A stretch of 64,000 nucleotides of DNA from Chara braunii (taxonomy: Eukaryota > Streptophyta > Charophyceae > Charales > Characeae), in the NCBI GenBank assembly GCA_003427395.1, contig BFEA01000357.1:32331-96330 (forward strand), in the 5' to 3' direction. Every line of letters starts with the position of its first letter. Position 1 is the stretch's first letter. The notes below the pieces were generated by a model. It ran no database searches, was not told the origin of the DNA, and was given only the letters and a program-made list of their open reading frames with translations. The position numbers and the translations under genes were made by a program. Positions 1 to 12,945 of the stretch are shown here, piece by piece.

Positions 1-499
1 ACCGTGTAAATATTAAGAGCGAAACCAACGAGCAGTGCGACGATAAAGGGAACACACCAGAGTCGTGGCAAAAGAAACAAAGAAAAAGAATGGAGCGGGA
101 GAGAGGGGTGGTACCTATACGTTACGGTGATGCGGAAGCGATGAGCTGCATGCCAGGACGGGATCTTCCGGAAAAGGGGGGAGTAGGAGGAGCCGCTAAG
201 ACTATGGCGGGAGGGTCGGCGGCGCTGACCGATGCGGTAGAACGAACACTACCGATGAGAGGAAAGGGGGGGCGTGGCGTCAACGATTTCGACGGAGGGG
301 GAGGGGGAGGGGGAGGGGGAGGAGGACGAGAGGAAGCTCACAACACAAAAAGTTCTGCTGTGTATCTTCTGTAGTTCTAGGGAAAGATTCGTTCTCATTT
401 TGCAGATCAGATGAGTTGGCGGATCTAGGCCTTCTGGGCAGCCTTCTGGCCAGCCTGTGAGGCGCGATGGAAAAAAACGACAGAACCACAAAGAAAAAC

Positions 500-578
500 T
501 GCCGAATTACCTTAAGAGCCTAGCTCAGTGGGTACATCCATGAACTGTTGAAAATGCGGACCCGTGTTCGAATCCAGA
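500..578 (+). repeat. tRNA-like dispersed repeat (SINE-head-like)
   Basis: A stretch with a good RNA polymerase III A box (TAGCTCAGTGG) and, about 40 bases on, a perfect B box (GTTCGAATCC). The acceptor arms do not pair into a clean tRNA, so this is a tRNA-derived repeat rather than a tRNA gene. A related copy lies on the minus strand near 10,097-10,170 (both share ATCCATGA after the A box), and a truncated A-box copy lies at 11,177-11,210. Confidence 0.5.
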
Positions 579-649
579 CGATGGAAGTTGATGAATCAAG
601 TCGTGAAACCAACTATTTCTGAATTGCCTGGGGCCGGTCATGATATCTC

Positions 650-790
650 TTTTTTTTTTCTTTTTCTTTTTTAAACCAAGTTAGCACTTTCATTTCTCGA
701 AAAACACGTTCGAATCGGGGCCGGGGTCCCCACAATTCCACCCGGGAGTAACTTCTGGCAGCCTTAGCCAGTTTCGCTTGAAAACAAGCA
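650..790 (+). repeat. Dispersed repeat, family shared with 13.86-13.98 kb
   Basis: The order T-run, AAAC(C/A)AA, a CATTTC-like block, GCCGGGG(T/A)CC, CACAATTC(C/A)ACCCGG is shared, diverged, with 13,860-13,980. It includes a B-box-like GTTCGAATC, so a Pol III-derived repeat is possible. No coding potential was seen in 579-1361. Confidence 0.4.
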
Positions 791-1361
791 ATCAACCTCC
801 GGATCAATCGCAAACGAGCCTATCCTATCTCTATGGCTATTCCTAACCATAATAATACCCCTTCTAATCTAGAGATTTCCTATTTACCTTCACAGACCTA
901 ACACGGTCTGAACCCAGCCCAGTAGTACGACCGGGGGAACTGTGTTCCTCATTATCTATGACACTCTCCCTCCCTACCCAACCCGTTTGCAGACTACTGT
1001 GTCTGCCAACCGGAACCGACTGCGCCTGGTTCTTATCTACCCTACCTAGCTCCTACTGTCTATTGCCTATCCAACCATTGTGATAATACTAGTTTGTCCT
1101 CTCTGATTGAAGCCAGTCCACCAGGTACTGCCCATGTCTCTCGAAACCAGACTTCTCCCCCTCTCCTGTTACCTGTCAGAACCTTCCTTCTCCAGTCTGC
1201 CCTGATTTCTGTTTTCAGGAGCAATGTAAACCACCAGTACCTCTCCCTGCTTGAGGGAATCGACGCGGCCGTTAACGCACCACGTCGCGCGGGGTACCCA
1301 CCGGCGTGCGACCAGTAGTCCCCAAAAAACGGGGCAAAAAAAAAAAAAAAAAAAAAAAAAA

Positions 1362-2095
1362 NNNNNNNNNNNNNNNNNNNNNNNNNNNNNNNNNNNNNNN
1401 NNNNNNNNNNNNNNNNNNNNNNNNNNNNNNNNNNNNNNNNNNNNNNNNNNNNNNNNNNNNNNNNNNNNNNNNNNNNNNNNNNNNNNNNNNNNNNNNNNNN
1501 NNNNNNNNNNNNNNNNNNNNNNNNNNNNNNNNNNNNNNNNNNNNNNNNNNNNNNNNNNNNNNNNNNNNNNNNNNNNNNNNNNNNNNNNNNNNNNNNNNNN
1601 NNNNNNNNNNNNNNNNNNNNNNNNNNNNNNNNNNNNNNNNNNNNNNNNNNNNNNNNNNNNNNNNNNNNNNNNNNNNNNNNNNNNNNNNNNNNNNNNNNNN
1701 NNNNNNNNNNNNNNNNNNNNNNNNNNNNNNNNNNNNNNNNNNNNNNNNNNNNNNNNNNNNNNNNNNNNNNNNNNNNNNNNNNNNNNNNNNNNNNNNNNNN
1801 NNNNNNNNNNNNNNNNNNNNNNNNNNNNNNNNNNNNNNNNNNNNNNNNNNNNNNNNNNNNNNNNNNNNNNNNNNNNNNNNNNNNNNNNNNNNNNNNNNNN
1901 NNNNNNNNNNNNNNNNNNNNNNNNNNNNNNNNNNNNNNNNNNNNNNNNNNNNNNNNNNNNNNNNNNNNNNNNNNNNNNNNNNNNNNNNNNNNNNNNNNNN
2001 NNNNNNNNNNNNNNNNNNNNNNNNNNNNNNNNNNNNNNNNNNNNNNNNNNNNNNNNNNNNNNNNNNNNNNNNNNNNNNNNNNNNNNNNNNNNNNN
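1362..2095. other. Assembly gap (734 N)
   Basis: Run of N flanked on the left by a long A tract. The 374-residue open frame that appears to span it is an artefact of the Ns. The 3' end of the minus-strand LINE probably lies in or beside this gap. Confidence 0.99.
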
Positions 2096-2177
2096 TGTCC
2101 TACCAGTTGTCCGAGGCTCGGCACTAAAGTCCGAGGCTCGGGAACGACCGGCCTACCGGTAGTCTGAGCCACGGGCC

Positions 2178-5100
2178 TTAACAACCGGCAGGTACTGGTG
2201 GTTTAAACGTCTTCTCTGCAAGTACTTCGTCCAATTCTTGATTCTGGAAGCGCCTTCCGTTTCTATCCAACCAAATTAGCCACATCATGATGGCTCTCCC
2301 CACCTGGGCTATATATCCCCAACCTTTTTTGGTTGGTATGTGTTCTGGCAGGAAACCATGTACAACCCAATCACTTCCCCTGCATGATGTATCTCTAGAC
2401 ATCTTTGTCCAGTGCTGAAACCACCAGTTCCACCACTTCTACGATCTTGGACAGTCCCACCAGAGGTGGGTCATTGTCTCAAAAGGCCATTTGCATAGAT
2501 CGCATTCCAGATTGACGTTCAGACCTCTTCTTTCCAGCCAGTGAGCGGTGGGTACCGCAACGTGCGTCTGTAGCCACAATAAAGATGCGAATTTTTGAGA
2601 TGGCAGGTAACTCAGTTGATCCCAAAGTCTTGTCAGTTTTCTCTCTGTGGGTGGCTGCAATGCTGGTTGGGCACGCTCCCACCTCTCAATTAGTGTGGAG
2701 TATAGCACCTCTTTAGGCTTTAGTCTTGCTCTGAGAAGCGAAGTTGACAGTCGAGTGAGGTCATAGACTATATCGCTTTCTACCTTCCAACCCCACACTA
2801 AGGGATCAATTCGAATCTTCCTCTTGGTCACCCCTCCTGCAACCAATTTGTAGACTGTCGGTTCCCCTCTCCCTTGCATTTTCACCGCCCTCACCCGAAT
2901 TTCTTCCAGGTCTCCCAATCCTAGCCTGGTGGTGGTTCTATGCAGAGTTAGTATATCACTATGGTCTTGAGCCCTACTGTACTCTTCTACCATGCATCTA
3001 CCACTCTCATCCTCGTGCCACCTCTTCAGTAAGACGAAACTTGGGTTCTCTTGGTTTGTTACTGTCTTCAGCCACGTGCCTGGGGGGTTAATTCCTTCAG
3101 GTCCCAGCAGCCTCCTCCATTCTGCTGGTATAGCCTTAATGAGGCTCTCTCTTCTTTCTTCTTGGAGTGGCAATTGACCCAATTTAGACCGAAGAAACGC
3201 AGGTGAGTGCCACTGGTTGGTGACTGTGTCCCACACATCACCTATCACGGCCACCCCCCTTTGCACCCACTTTTGCCCGAAATTGCCAGCACTTGAAGCC
3301 GCTGAGAAACACTTCCCTTTGTGGTCGCAAATTAGGTAGTTCTCAAAAAGTGGTTGGTTCAATACTTCCACTTTTGTTTGAGGCTGAGCTATGATATCTG
3401 GTTTCATTTTTCTCCATGCCGCCACCACATTGGACCAGAATCTGGACTTGATCCTTTTGTTAAGAAATGAATCTATCATCATAGCTACCCAGACATCTGA
3501 GGACCTGCTCAGTCCCCACTCTTTCTGTAGGATTCTCTCAGCGAGAAAACACCAGTCCGGAGCTGGTTCAGCTTCAGTCACTTTTAACAACCAGCTTGAG
3601 AGAAGAACCAGGTTCTGAGTCTCGGGGTCCGTAATGGTCAAACCACCTTCCTCTCTTGGCCTGCACAGTATATCCCATGCCACTTTGACAATGTATCCCT
3701 GATTCTCCTCCGCCTTGGGCTTCCAAATAAATCTTCTAGTTGCTGCTTTAATGTGCCATTAGAGATTTTACAGACCCTGAGTACAAACCAGCGGATTCAA
3801 AAGGCGGACACTGTAACAACCAGTGCTCTACCTATCAAGGATAAGTGTTGTGCCCCTCCCCAACTTCTAATTCGTGACAGCACTCTCTTGCAATAAGAGG
3901 TCCTGTGAAGATGAGCAGTCTTCCAGAGCTATAAGCAGCCCAAGAAATCTCTCTGCTGCGTTCATTGGAACTCTCCTCATGCCCCATTGGGCCTGGAACA
4001 CGTGGTCCTTCGGGAGAAAAAAATTTGATTTGCTCCAGTTGATGGATGCCTCGGAGAGGTCTTCATACTTTTGTAGGCAGTCTCGCAGTGCTTCCACTGA
4101 TTCTCTGTTGTTCACTGAGATGGCGAGGAGGTCGTCAGCGAGCGCCTTCACTCTGCATTCTTTGTCTTCAACCAGTTTCAGACCCTGGATAGATGGATTA
4201 ACACGGATGGCACAAAGGAGTACTTCTAGTTGCAGTACAACAACAACGGTGCTAGTGGACAGCCCTGACACAGGGATCTGGTTAGCTTAAACTCTTGAGA
4301 ACATACCCCATTCACCTGCACCACCGTTGTGGCTTTTGCATACAACGCTTTCACCCATCTACAAAACGGTTCCCCAAATCCAAACACCCTCAGGGTAGTC
4401 ATCACAAAGGTCCAGTTAACTCTGTTGTAGACTTTTTCTAAGTTTATCATTAGAACAGAGATATCCAGATCTTCCTCCTCAATTACTTCCAGAGCCTTCA
4501 TAGCCGTGGCTATGTTTTCGAAAATAGACCTTCCCTGCACGAATGCCCCCTGATCTCTACCCACTAACCCCGGTAGCAACGTGCCCAATCTACGTGCCAA
4601 CGCTTTAGCCAGTATCTTGTAGATCACGTTTAGCAGCGAGATAGGCCTCCAGTTCCTTATGTTGGTTCTGTCGCTTTTCTTGTATAGAAGAGTGATCATA
4701 CCTTTCGTCATCGAACTGCCCAGTTGAGACCCCGTCAAGATGCACCTCCCAACAGATCTGATAAAACTCCACAGGTAATCCATCGTCTCCTGGCGCTTTC
4801 CCTTTTGCCATAGATCTGATGGTTTCTCTGAGTTCCTCGGTTGTTACTGGCATGTCTATATTCCTCCTCCCCTGGTCAGAAACTCTCACTGTTAAGGTGT
4901 TTCAGTAGGTGCTTTCCTTAGTGAAGTCTAATTCCCAATCCCAGTACTGCTTTCGTGTCGCCAGGATGTCCCGAAAGTAGTCTGCTGCATATTCACACAA
5001 GTATGAGTTGGAGTGGGCCACTGGCAGGCCCAACAGATGGGGGTATTGTAACTCTCGCATAGGTGTCAGCTTCGATCTTGGTAGCAGCTTTCGGAAGCTC

Positions 5101-6242
5101 TCCTTTGTCATCCTGTCCCGTGTGACTACTCCTTTCTCCTTGAGGATTTGCTCCCACCTGCAGTGTTTCTGCACTTGAAGTTGTTCCCACTCGCCCATTC
5201 TCAGATGTCTCTCCTCAGCCCACGCCAGTTTAGATATCGGGTGGTCCCGCATTCGTGTTCCCGCCTCCTCCACCCTGCTCTGCAACCGCCTTTCCTCCTT
5301 ATTTCTTTGAAGTGCGGCTATCGAGGAGAAGATCTTGAATTTGGCAGATATAATTCAGATCCCTGCGTCAAACCATTCTTTAGGAGCTTCAAACATCCTC
5401 TATGCTACCTTCCATGCTCTCCGCTGTTGTACAGTCCAATTTTTTCACCCCTCGTCTTCCAAATTTGCAGTGTTCAGCCTAAAGTGGCCCCTCCCTCTGC
5501 TTTCTCATGTGTTAACCAGCCAGAATTCCATTACTACCGGTTTGTGGTCCGATAGTGATGCTGCGTGTGAGCGAACCCACGACGTGTTTTGTGCAATTTC
5601 CTCTGAAGTAAGGAAAAAGTCCAACCTTCTCCTTGCTCCAGCTGATCTTGCCAAGCTGGAGATCCAAGTAAACTCCTCTGTCGTAGGATTCAACCTTCTA
5701 AACACGTCCGACAGGCCCCACGCTTCCCTCCATTGCAAGAAAGCTTCTCTGTCATTCCTTAGAATGTCTGTCGCTTCCGAGTCTAGGCCATGTGTGCTAA
5801 CCAGGTTCCAATCTCCCCCCACAATCATATTCTCTGATCTCGGTATGCAGTACGGAAGGGACTTGACAAACTGCAGTCTTTCCTTCGGGTCGTTCGGGGC
5901 TTAGATCGTAGCCACCACCAATTCTACTTCTTCGATGAGTAGCTTCAACCACACCCACCTCCCCCACAAGTCAGAATCGTAGTCTTCCAGCTCTGCCTCC
6001 ACTCTTTTATGCACCAAGATTGTCGTGCCCCCCTTAGAACCCCGTGCTGGTGACCACAGCTGGGGGCCGTCCCACCAATCTGTGAGTTGCGCTAGCTTCC
6101 ATTCTGCTAATTTAGTCTCCTGTATAAAACAAATATTTAGTTGCTTTTCTCCTATCCACTGCTTTAACTGCTTACCTTTATGCTTCCCCCCTGTGTCCCC
6201 AAGACCCTGTACGTTCCACGTGCCTACTCTAAACCTCCCCAT
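2178..6242 (-). pseudogene. LINE ORF2: endonuclease / reverse transcriptase (broken)
   Basis: Encodes the enzyme that nicks target DNA and primes reverse transcription on it. Reading from 6242 downwards: the endonuclease begins with VGTWNVQGLGD, then GDWN near 5815, RRLDFF and SDHKPV near 5535. The RT region has NWRPISLLN near 4655, motif A at 4424-4450, QGCPLAPL near 4260 and ADD at 4131-4139. LIGRALVV near 3830 and FIW near 3720 belong to the connecting region. A Cys/His cluster (CDLC, H, C) at 2450-2510 and an IWLDRN block near 2275 form the C-terminal tail. Lesions: in-frame stops at 5901-5903 and 5505-5507, and frameshifts near 5285-4780 and 4230-3690. Motif A reads INLEKVYNRV, so both usual Asp positions are Asn; the catalytic Asp is lost. 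The start is the ATG at 6240-6242, directly before the endonuclease. Confidence 0.9.
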
Positions 6243-8377
6243 CCCTGGTACTCATGACTGCGTTCCCATCTTGGGTTCGCCGATCTTCAGTCTGCTCCCC
6301 TCTCTCTCTGGCTTGGGACGGACTTGTGTCCTGCCAGATTTCTGCTAAAACGCCAGGAATAAAGTCTGACTCCAGGTTCCTGTCCAGTGGCATGTGTTCA
6401 TTAAGGGCTCTCAAGAATGAGGCCGCTATCCCTGGCTCCACCAAGACGCTCCCCAGCTCCCCTCCCGTAACTACCAATAGCAATCAGAGTGGGACACAAG
6501 TCAACCCTATCGAGGGAAGGCCTGCCCAATGGGTCATAGGGATTCTCGCATCGATGAACGGAATATAGAATTTGATCCTATTCCTGGCTGCAGTATCTAT
6601 TGAAAGCTTTGGCATAAGGGCTTCAGGAAAAATACAAAAACAGAATCTGTCTGCATATGTTTGCCTAACCCTTGCTTCAATGAGCTCCGGAGCTAGGACG
6701 CCGCAAAATGGCGTGGAAGGGATGATTGTCCTGCCCTCCCGATTTAGCAGTCCAAGGATGTATGGTTCTTGCCCTAGCAATGTGCATACTGCAGACAACA
6801 ACAACTTCTCCTCGTGTTGTTCTCCCACTGCTCTCGAGCTCACTCCAATTGTTCTTGGAGTATGAGCTCCCTCTGGATCTGGCCTTACAGCCGACGATGC
6901 TCCGGTGCCCTCAAGAGTTGAGCTTCCCGTTGGCTCGTCATTCCTCGATCCTCCACTCCGCTCTCTCCCTGAATCGTCCACCACCACCACCCTTTCTACA
7001 TTTCCTGGAGGTTGTCTATTGAGTTCGGGTCTTGAGAACCCGGACGACCCTTGTGCTTGGCTCCAATGACCTCCTGGTGATGCGTAGGCTGCAACACCTT
7101 GCAGACCACATATTGCTGGATTGGACCAGATTCCTTGGTTCTAACCCCTGCTGAGCGTACTCTGCGTCATCGGATGCTGAAGGATGGCCGACAAGTACGG
7201 GTCTGGCGCTCCTGGAATCGACGCCCATGAGCCTGTTCTTATATCTGCCAGCGCCGACTGAGTGAGTGCACCCACCGGGTATACTTCTCTTAAATCATTC
7301 TGCTCATGTGCCGGTGGCAACGCCCTCCCTCCTGTAGGGACGAAGTTTCGATCGTTTGCATGTGTCGTCATCTGGAAGCTTCCCGATCTTCGCGCTTCTG
7401 CAGCTGCACTTGATTCACCCCTGGTGGCTGATGGATTGTGAGGATCGCCGACTGTCGATCTGAAGGCGCGCTCAAACACCACTTCTCCTTGTTGGATTCT
7501 CCGGCTCCCTCCTCCCGCTACTCCCTGAGTTGTCGTCTCGTCTTCCGTGGCACGTGGACAGCCATCCGTTTCCGTATGAAACCACCATCTGCAACCAGTA
7601 CACCATGCGGTGTTCTTGTTGACGAATTGTACGTTGTATAGATCTCCATCATTCAGCTTCATTGGGAGTAGTGCCTCAAACTTTTCCTCTGCTTCTCTCG
7701 CGAGATCGAATTTCAAGTTCATTAGCTTCGGTCGAGTGGCATCTGGCTCCGGGGGGTGACGATGAATAATTGGCCCCATCGACTGTGGAACAAGATCCCC
7801 CACATGAAACATAGCTCGTACTATCAGCACTTGTAACGCAACCACCCATAACTTTGTTTCGTCTTCTCTTCTCCTCTGCTCCTCGAGCTCCGCCCGGGTC
7901 ATCCAGGCTTTGAATAATATCTTGTATTCAACACCTTTAATAGTTATTGTGTCGTCTGCCTTCGCCACTAACCACTGGGCCACTTCTCTTGATTTAGCCA
8001 CGTATGACATTACATTCGCTCCTTCTCCGTGCACTCTGCCATGTTTGAAGCCCCTAGCGAACGTCTTCTTCCTTAACCACCCATTTTCGTACGCTCGGAT
8101 GAGGTCTTCTCGATACGTCATCGATAGGTCGCTCGCCTCTCCCTGAAAAAATAATAGTCACCGTTCGCTCTTTCAACCAGGCTGTTGTTAACCGGTCTAT
8201 CTGAGCGTTAACTTTGAAGACCCAAGTTCCGTTCTCGATTACAAACTCCCCATGACTTAGGTTCTCCGGGAATATCCCGTCTTCGTAGCACTTCGCAATG
8301 AGCAGTCTAATCATGTCTTCCTCTGAGAGTGGTACCTCGTTCTCCTCTGGTCGCGCTTCTCTGTTGCCTGGCTCCAT
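6229..8377 (-). pseudogene. LINE ORF1: gag-like nucleic-acid-binding protein (broken)
   Basis: The RNA-binding partner of ORF2. The first part (8377 down to 7141, with one frameshift near 8100) resembles the DUF4283-type domain of plant L1 ORF1 proteins (blocks such as YEDGIFPENL and VIENGTWVFKVN). A Cys/His knuckle (CTGCRWWFHTETDGC) follows at about 7560-7610. The rest, 7228-6229, is low-complexity and then a region of unknown fold ending in STRDGEV. The stop at 6229-6231 lies 14 bases inside ORF2, which suggests coupled termination and re-initiation. Three or four frame changes divide the frame, so it is inactive. The start is the ATG at 8375-8377, the first in the frame that leads into the conserved block. 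Confidence 0.8.
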
Positions 8378-8755
8378 CTTGGTATGCTTCTATCTCTCTC
8401 TCCCTACTCCCTTTCTCCCTCTCCTTACTTCCACTTGTTGTCTTTGACTTGAACGCGTTAATGGCGGGCACCTAGTGCTGGCGCACGCCCGCTAAGACTC
8501 ACACTTGAACGCATGTACACGACTTCGCTTATCCAACACGATGTGATAGGCCGGTCCGCGCGGCGTCAACCCTCCCTTCCCGCCCGGGTTGGTTGCTCGG
8601 TTTTTGCCGAGCAAGGAGACTTCGCTTCCACAAGCACATCTTGATGACGCGCTGCGCAGTGGACCGGAGCTGCGAACGCATGCTAGCACTAACTTGGACG
8701 CCGCCTGGCGCCGGTCGCTGCGCCCCTCAAGTTCACGTCCGATCATGATATCTTA
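8378..8755 (-). other. GC-rich stretch upstream of LINE ORF1
   Basis: Noticeably GC-rich compared with its surroundings, with several GCGC/CGCG runs, ending at a T tract near 8770. It is a candidate LINE 5' UTR or promoter. The short minus-strand frame at 8492-8746 has no recognisable domain and I do not call it a gene. Confidence 0.35.
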
Positions 8756-8794
8756 AAACCGTCGCCCCTTTTTTTTTTTTATAAACAAAAACAG

Positions 8795-9445
<651 letters not shown>

Positions 9446-10096
9446 CCCCCCCAAAAAGTGTCGAATTCCTCATTCCTACCTATAGGGCCCGCTACGCGCG
9501 AAAAAAAAAGGTAAGAAATCCTGGGCGAGTCGTGTGACAAAAAACAACGGGCCTCGCTCCACGACTCTCCATACATACAAAAGACAGGAAAAAAAACTAT
9601 TAGACCATACCAAGCGTGGTGGCGCAGCCAGGGGCTTTCCTCTATTGATGTGGAGCCCGGGTTTGGGTATAAATTGGTTTATTTGCTATACCCGGAAGGG
9701 GGGTTGTGAATGTTTTTTTGTGGTTGTTCATTTTGCTTGGGGGACGGCGCAGGCCTGGGCTTGGGTCTGGGTATAAAACTTGTCTTTTCTTAGGTTATGG
9801 TTAAATCATCAGTACTTCCTCGAGTTGTGTCTGTTAACGCGCCACGATTTGAGAAAAATTCCATTCCTGTACAAGAGCGCCAAAATTCATCCGACTAGAA
9901 ACGTTTCTACTTTTTTTTTTTCCCCGGTCGATAGTTGGGCCAAGTACTAGTGGTTTAAGTGTGGAGAAAGGGGGGCGCCCCCACACCCTTATCCAGTTTA
10001 GATTCCAAGTATATTTTCATCCCCAAGGGCTGGTTGATGGGTGTTCTTTTATATTGGGTGTGTGTGCATACTGTTTAGGATCAATTGCATGTGTTA
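9446..10096. other. No gene; one dispersed repeat end
   Basis: No coding signal. A block at 9598-9640 (TTAGACCAYRCCRAGCGTGG followed by TGGCG/TGGCA) recurs at 16,778-16,820, both in plus orientation; the flanks then diverge. A T run lies at 9911-9921. Confidence 0.5.
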
Positions 10097-10172
10097 AGTG
10101 TCCATTCCGTGTTGTCTGCATCCGAGAAGCTCATGGATACACCAATTGAGCTACCTACCGGTAGGGCCCTTG
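10097..10172 (-). repeat. tRNA-like repeat, minus copy
   Basis: The reverse complement contains the A-box-like TAGCTCAATTGG followed by ATCCATGAGC, as in the copy at 500-578. The B box is decayed. Confidence 0.4.
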
Positions 10173-10307
10173 GTAGGGTGCAAATTCTAGGTTACCGGAG
10201 AAAACACTGGGGCTATAATCAGCGAGTGCAAGAGAGTAGAAAGAGAACGACATAGGAGTGAAGGAAAGAGAGAGAGGAGGAAGAAAAGGGGGGAAGTGTT
10301 ACTTTGG

Positions 10308-10735
10308 GGTTTTATGTCGAGGGGAGAGTAAGTTGTTGTTTTTTCGTGTTCAAAGATGAAAGCTCATGTTTATGCTCCCAATCATGTTCAAGTGTGGGGA
10401 AGTGGAAGCGAAGCCCCTCCCCCTCCATATTGAAGTGGGGCGGTTGAGGTCGCCCCATATGCTACTTTCGGGTTTCATGTCGAGGGGAGAGCAAGTTATT
10501 GTTTTGCCACGTTCAAAGGTGAAAGTTGATGTTTATGCTCCCGGTCATGTTCAAGTGTGGGGGAGGGGGGGCTCTGCCATCCCTCCCCCACACCCCCTCT
10601 CCCCCCATGTTGAAGTGGAGGGGTTGAGGTCACCCCATATGCTACTTTCGGGTTTAATCTCAAGGGGAGAGCAAGTTGTTAATATTGTTCAAAGGTGAAA
10701 ACTGATGTTTATGCTCCTATCGAGACGTTATCGTG
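10308..10735 (+). repeat. Tandem repeat, unit about 163-180 bases, 2.4 copies
   Basis: Units begin near 10,308, 10,471 and 10,651. Each carries GTCGAGGGGAGAG-CAAGTT, GTTCAAAGGTGAAA, TGATGTTTATGCTCC, CATGTTCAAGTGTGGG and, at the end, GTTGAGGTC-CCCCATATGCTACTTT. The second unit has an expanded G/C-rich middle. The reading frames across it are not convincing genes. Confidence 0.8.
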
Positions 10736-10831
10736 TCGTTGTTGCATGGCCGCTGCAAAAACTTTCATGCACGGGAATTTGGGGCATAGTCACACTTGAA
10801 CTTTCGTGGATGTATCTCGACAAAACTTCAC

Positions 10832-10887
<56 letters not shown>
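10832..10887 (+). repeat. (CT)n microsatellite
   Basis: Long CT dinucleotide run followed by short CA runs. Confidence 0.95.
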
Positions 10888-10889
<2 letters not shown>

Positions 10890-11176
10890 GTCCGTCTCAC
10901 ACACACATATATGCCTATTGCATGCACACTGGTGTCACATGCACACGAACTGGAAAAGCCTCGCAAAGGGTGTAAGAGTGCATCTACATGAGAACTCCCC
11001 TACGTTTTTATGGCCTAGAACGGTTGTGGATGAAAACAGATGGCTGATTGGGCAGGATACGATGTGATGTTATCAGTTGCATATTAGTGATGCCTCCGAC
11101 ATCACCAACTCGGTGTACCATTCTCCAATATTGATCTGCACTACAAAGTAGGGTGGTTGTTTTTTTTCCCGAAAGG

Positions 11177-11210
11177 GCCGTATCAACTGAGCTAGGCTCA
11201 TTGGTCAAAG
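11177..11210 (-). repeat. Truncated tRNA-like repeat
   Basis: The reverse complement holds GAGCCTAGCTCAGTTGATAC, the A-box end of the family seen at 500-578. No B box follows. Confidence 0.35.
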
Positions 11211-12252
11211 TGGTTTCTTCTTTCCTAAAATCGACTACAAATCATGAGACCTTTTGTAGTCACAAAAGCCAATAGTCAAGAATGACGGGAAACTTTTCTG
11301 TTGGATGCCGACTGCAGCAACAAAGAAAAACAAGTATAGTTACAGAGCACAAAACCTCCATGCAAAGAGCACAAATGCCAAGCAGAAACCGCGATACACC
11401 TATCATTCCACCACCCACCCAATCAGAGAGAATAAAAATGGAACAACTAGCTCCCTTATCCACAATAGAAGGCATCCTTGAGCTTCCCAAGACACCCTGG
11501 CCACCCTCTTTTACTCCTCCTCGTCCTCCTGTTTGAAAGTCGAACAACTATGAGCGGATGAAGCGCGATGATGATAATGCGGGGATATGAGGACGTCGAG
11601 GTCCGATGAAAGACGCACCACCAACAAGACAACCAAACTACAAGGCATGCAAGTGAAGGACACTGAAGGCCAACAGGGCAAGCAGGCGAGCAGCTCGACA
11701 AACGTGTAGTGAAGCACAAGCCAACACTAACAAGGCAACCAAGACACGGAAGGCACAAGCTGCGGATGGGCGGTAAGGCAGCAGAGCAGAAAGGGTGACA
11801 TGCAAAGCAAGCGACATGGGAAGCAATGTAGCGGCAGAGCAGAGACAAGGCAGTATTCACATCCAACACAGAGGCAGAACACAGACAAGGCAGTTACACA
11901 AGGCAGTGGCAGAGCACTGGCAGTCTACACATCCAACACAGAAGCATAACACAGACAAGGCAGTCTACATATCCAATACATCACCTACTCACATCGCAAG
12001 TGCACCCCACAAACTGTTGGTTCCCATCACCTGCTGAGATAGGGGATCACTCAAACGAACACCTGTCATCACCCGTAGGAAAGACGGACATGCCGAACTG
12101 AGCAGTCCCCTAACAGTGTTGTAGGCACTCCAAACGAGGAATGACCGACTATTTGGCACTCCTTAAGGGTTTTCACTTAGACAGGCAGAAGTACTTAGAA
12201 AACAAATAAGAAAGAAAGATACCGAGAACATAGAGAGAAACATAAACTAATT
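11211..12252. other. No gene; short tandem repeat at 11.85-11.98 kb
   Basis: Low-complexity purine-rich sequence. At 11,845-11,975 a unit of about 45 bases containing GACAAGGCAG, ACATCCAACACAGA and GCAGAACACA occurs about three times. Overlapping frames on both strands lack domains. Confidence 0.5.
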
Positions 12253-12296
12253 GTCTGTGTGTGTATGTATGTATATGTGTATGTGAGTGTGACACT

Positions 12297-12332
<36 letters not shown>

Positions 12333-12333
12333 N
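12253..12333 (+). repeat. (GT)n microsatellite with one unresolved base
   Basis: GT run ending in a single N at 12,333 followed by an A run. The N marks an unresolved assembly join. Confidence 0.95.
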
Positions 12334-12657
12334 AAAAAAAAAAGATTATCTGGGCCTGGCATCCGAGGTTCCCGTTCTACAAGGCTCGTCCAATTCCGCT
12401 TCCACCAGAGCTGGGCAACCTATCAGCCCTGGTGCCTATCACTGCTGTTCGGTCCAAGTTACCTGCCCATTGGTAGGGTAATGGTCCTGAGTGCTGGTCA
12501 CACTGAGGTAGGATAGTGGGATAGGGGGTGCGCTAGGAGTATTGACGTGAGTATGGGATGGGAGGTGGTCTCATATTCCAGGACACCCACGGCCTACTGC
12601 TCCAGGTGATCACTGTGTACTCAGTGACTGGCCTCTACAACACCATGGACTTTTTTG

Positions 12658-12706
12658 AAAAAACAAACAAACAAACAAACAAACAAACAAACAAATAAAC
12701 AAAATC
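12658..12706 (+). repeat. (CAAA)n microsatellite
   Basis: About ten AAAC/CAAA units. Confidence 0.95.
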
Positions 12707-12837
12707 TTCTAAAAAAGAACTAAGGCTGTGATATAAAGGGGTGCGGTGTGATTCAAAGTTTTTTGATACAAATGCGTGCGGTGTGATTGAAAGTTGTGCA
12801 GAACCAAAGGGTTTTTTTTTTTGTTTTTTTTTTTAAC

Positions 12838-12945
12838 CCTACCAGTGTTAGTGTTGCTGATAAGAGCAGACACCACTAACACCTGGGTAGAGACTCCATC
12901 TATTGGTGGGGAGCGTCACCTGCTGGAAACCGGGTTGTTGTCCAG
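12838..12945. repeat. Dispersed repeat, related to 13.30 kb and to 22.1/22.5 kb
   Basis: CAGTGTTAGTG-TGCTG-TAAGAGCAG recurs at about 13,297-13,331. The right part, read on the minus strand, shares CCCGGTT-CCAGCAGGTG and CCCCACCAATAGA with the duplicated block at 22,115-22,160 and 22,486-22,530. Confidence 0.55.

Larger units (their letters stand above)
2140..8400 (-). mobile_element. L1-like non-LTR retrotransposon (LINE), decayed
   Basis: A minus-strand element with ORF1 (DUF4283-like region and zinc knuckle) and ORF2 (apurinic-type endonuclease, reverse transcriptase, C-terminal zinc-binding region) in the order usual for plant L1 elements. ORF2's ATG lies inside the end of ORF1. Several frameshifts and in-frame stops break both frames, so this copy is inactive. 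The 5' end is not sharply defined; a GC-rich stretch at 8378-8755 could be its 5' UTR. The 3' end and any poly(A) tail are lost in or near the gap at 1362-2095. No target-site duplication could be found. Confidence 0.9.

Noticed and set aside
1060-2184. 374-residue reading frame
   Set aside because: It runs through Ns; only its edges are real sequence, and these have no domain.
3785-3850. tRNA-like gene on the minus strand
   Set aside because: The A-box and B-box resemblance is accidental. Frame-shifted translation shows the LINE block LIGRALVV, which belongs there.
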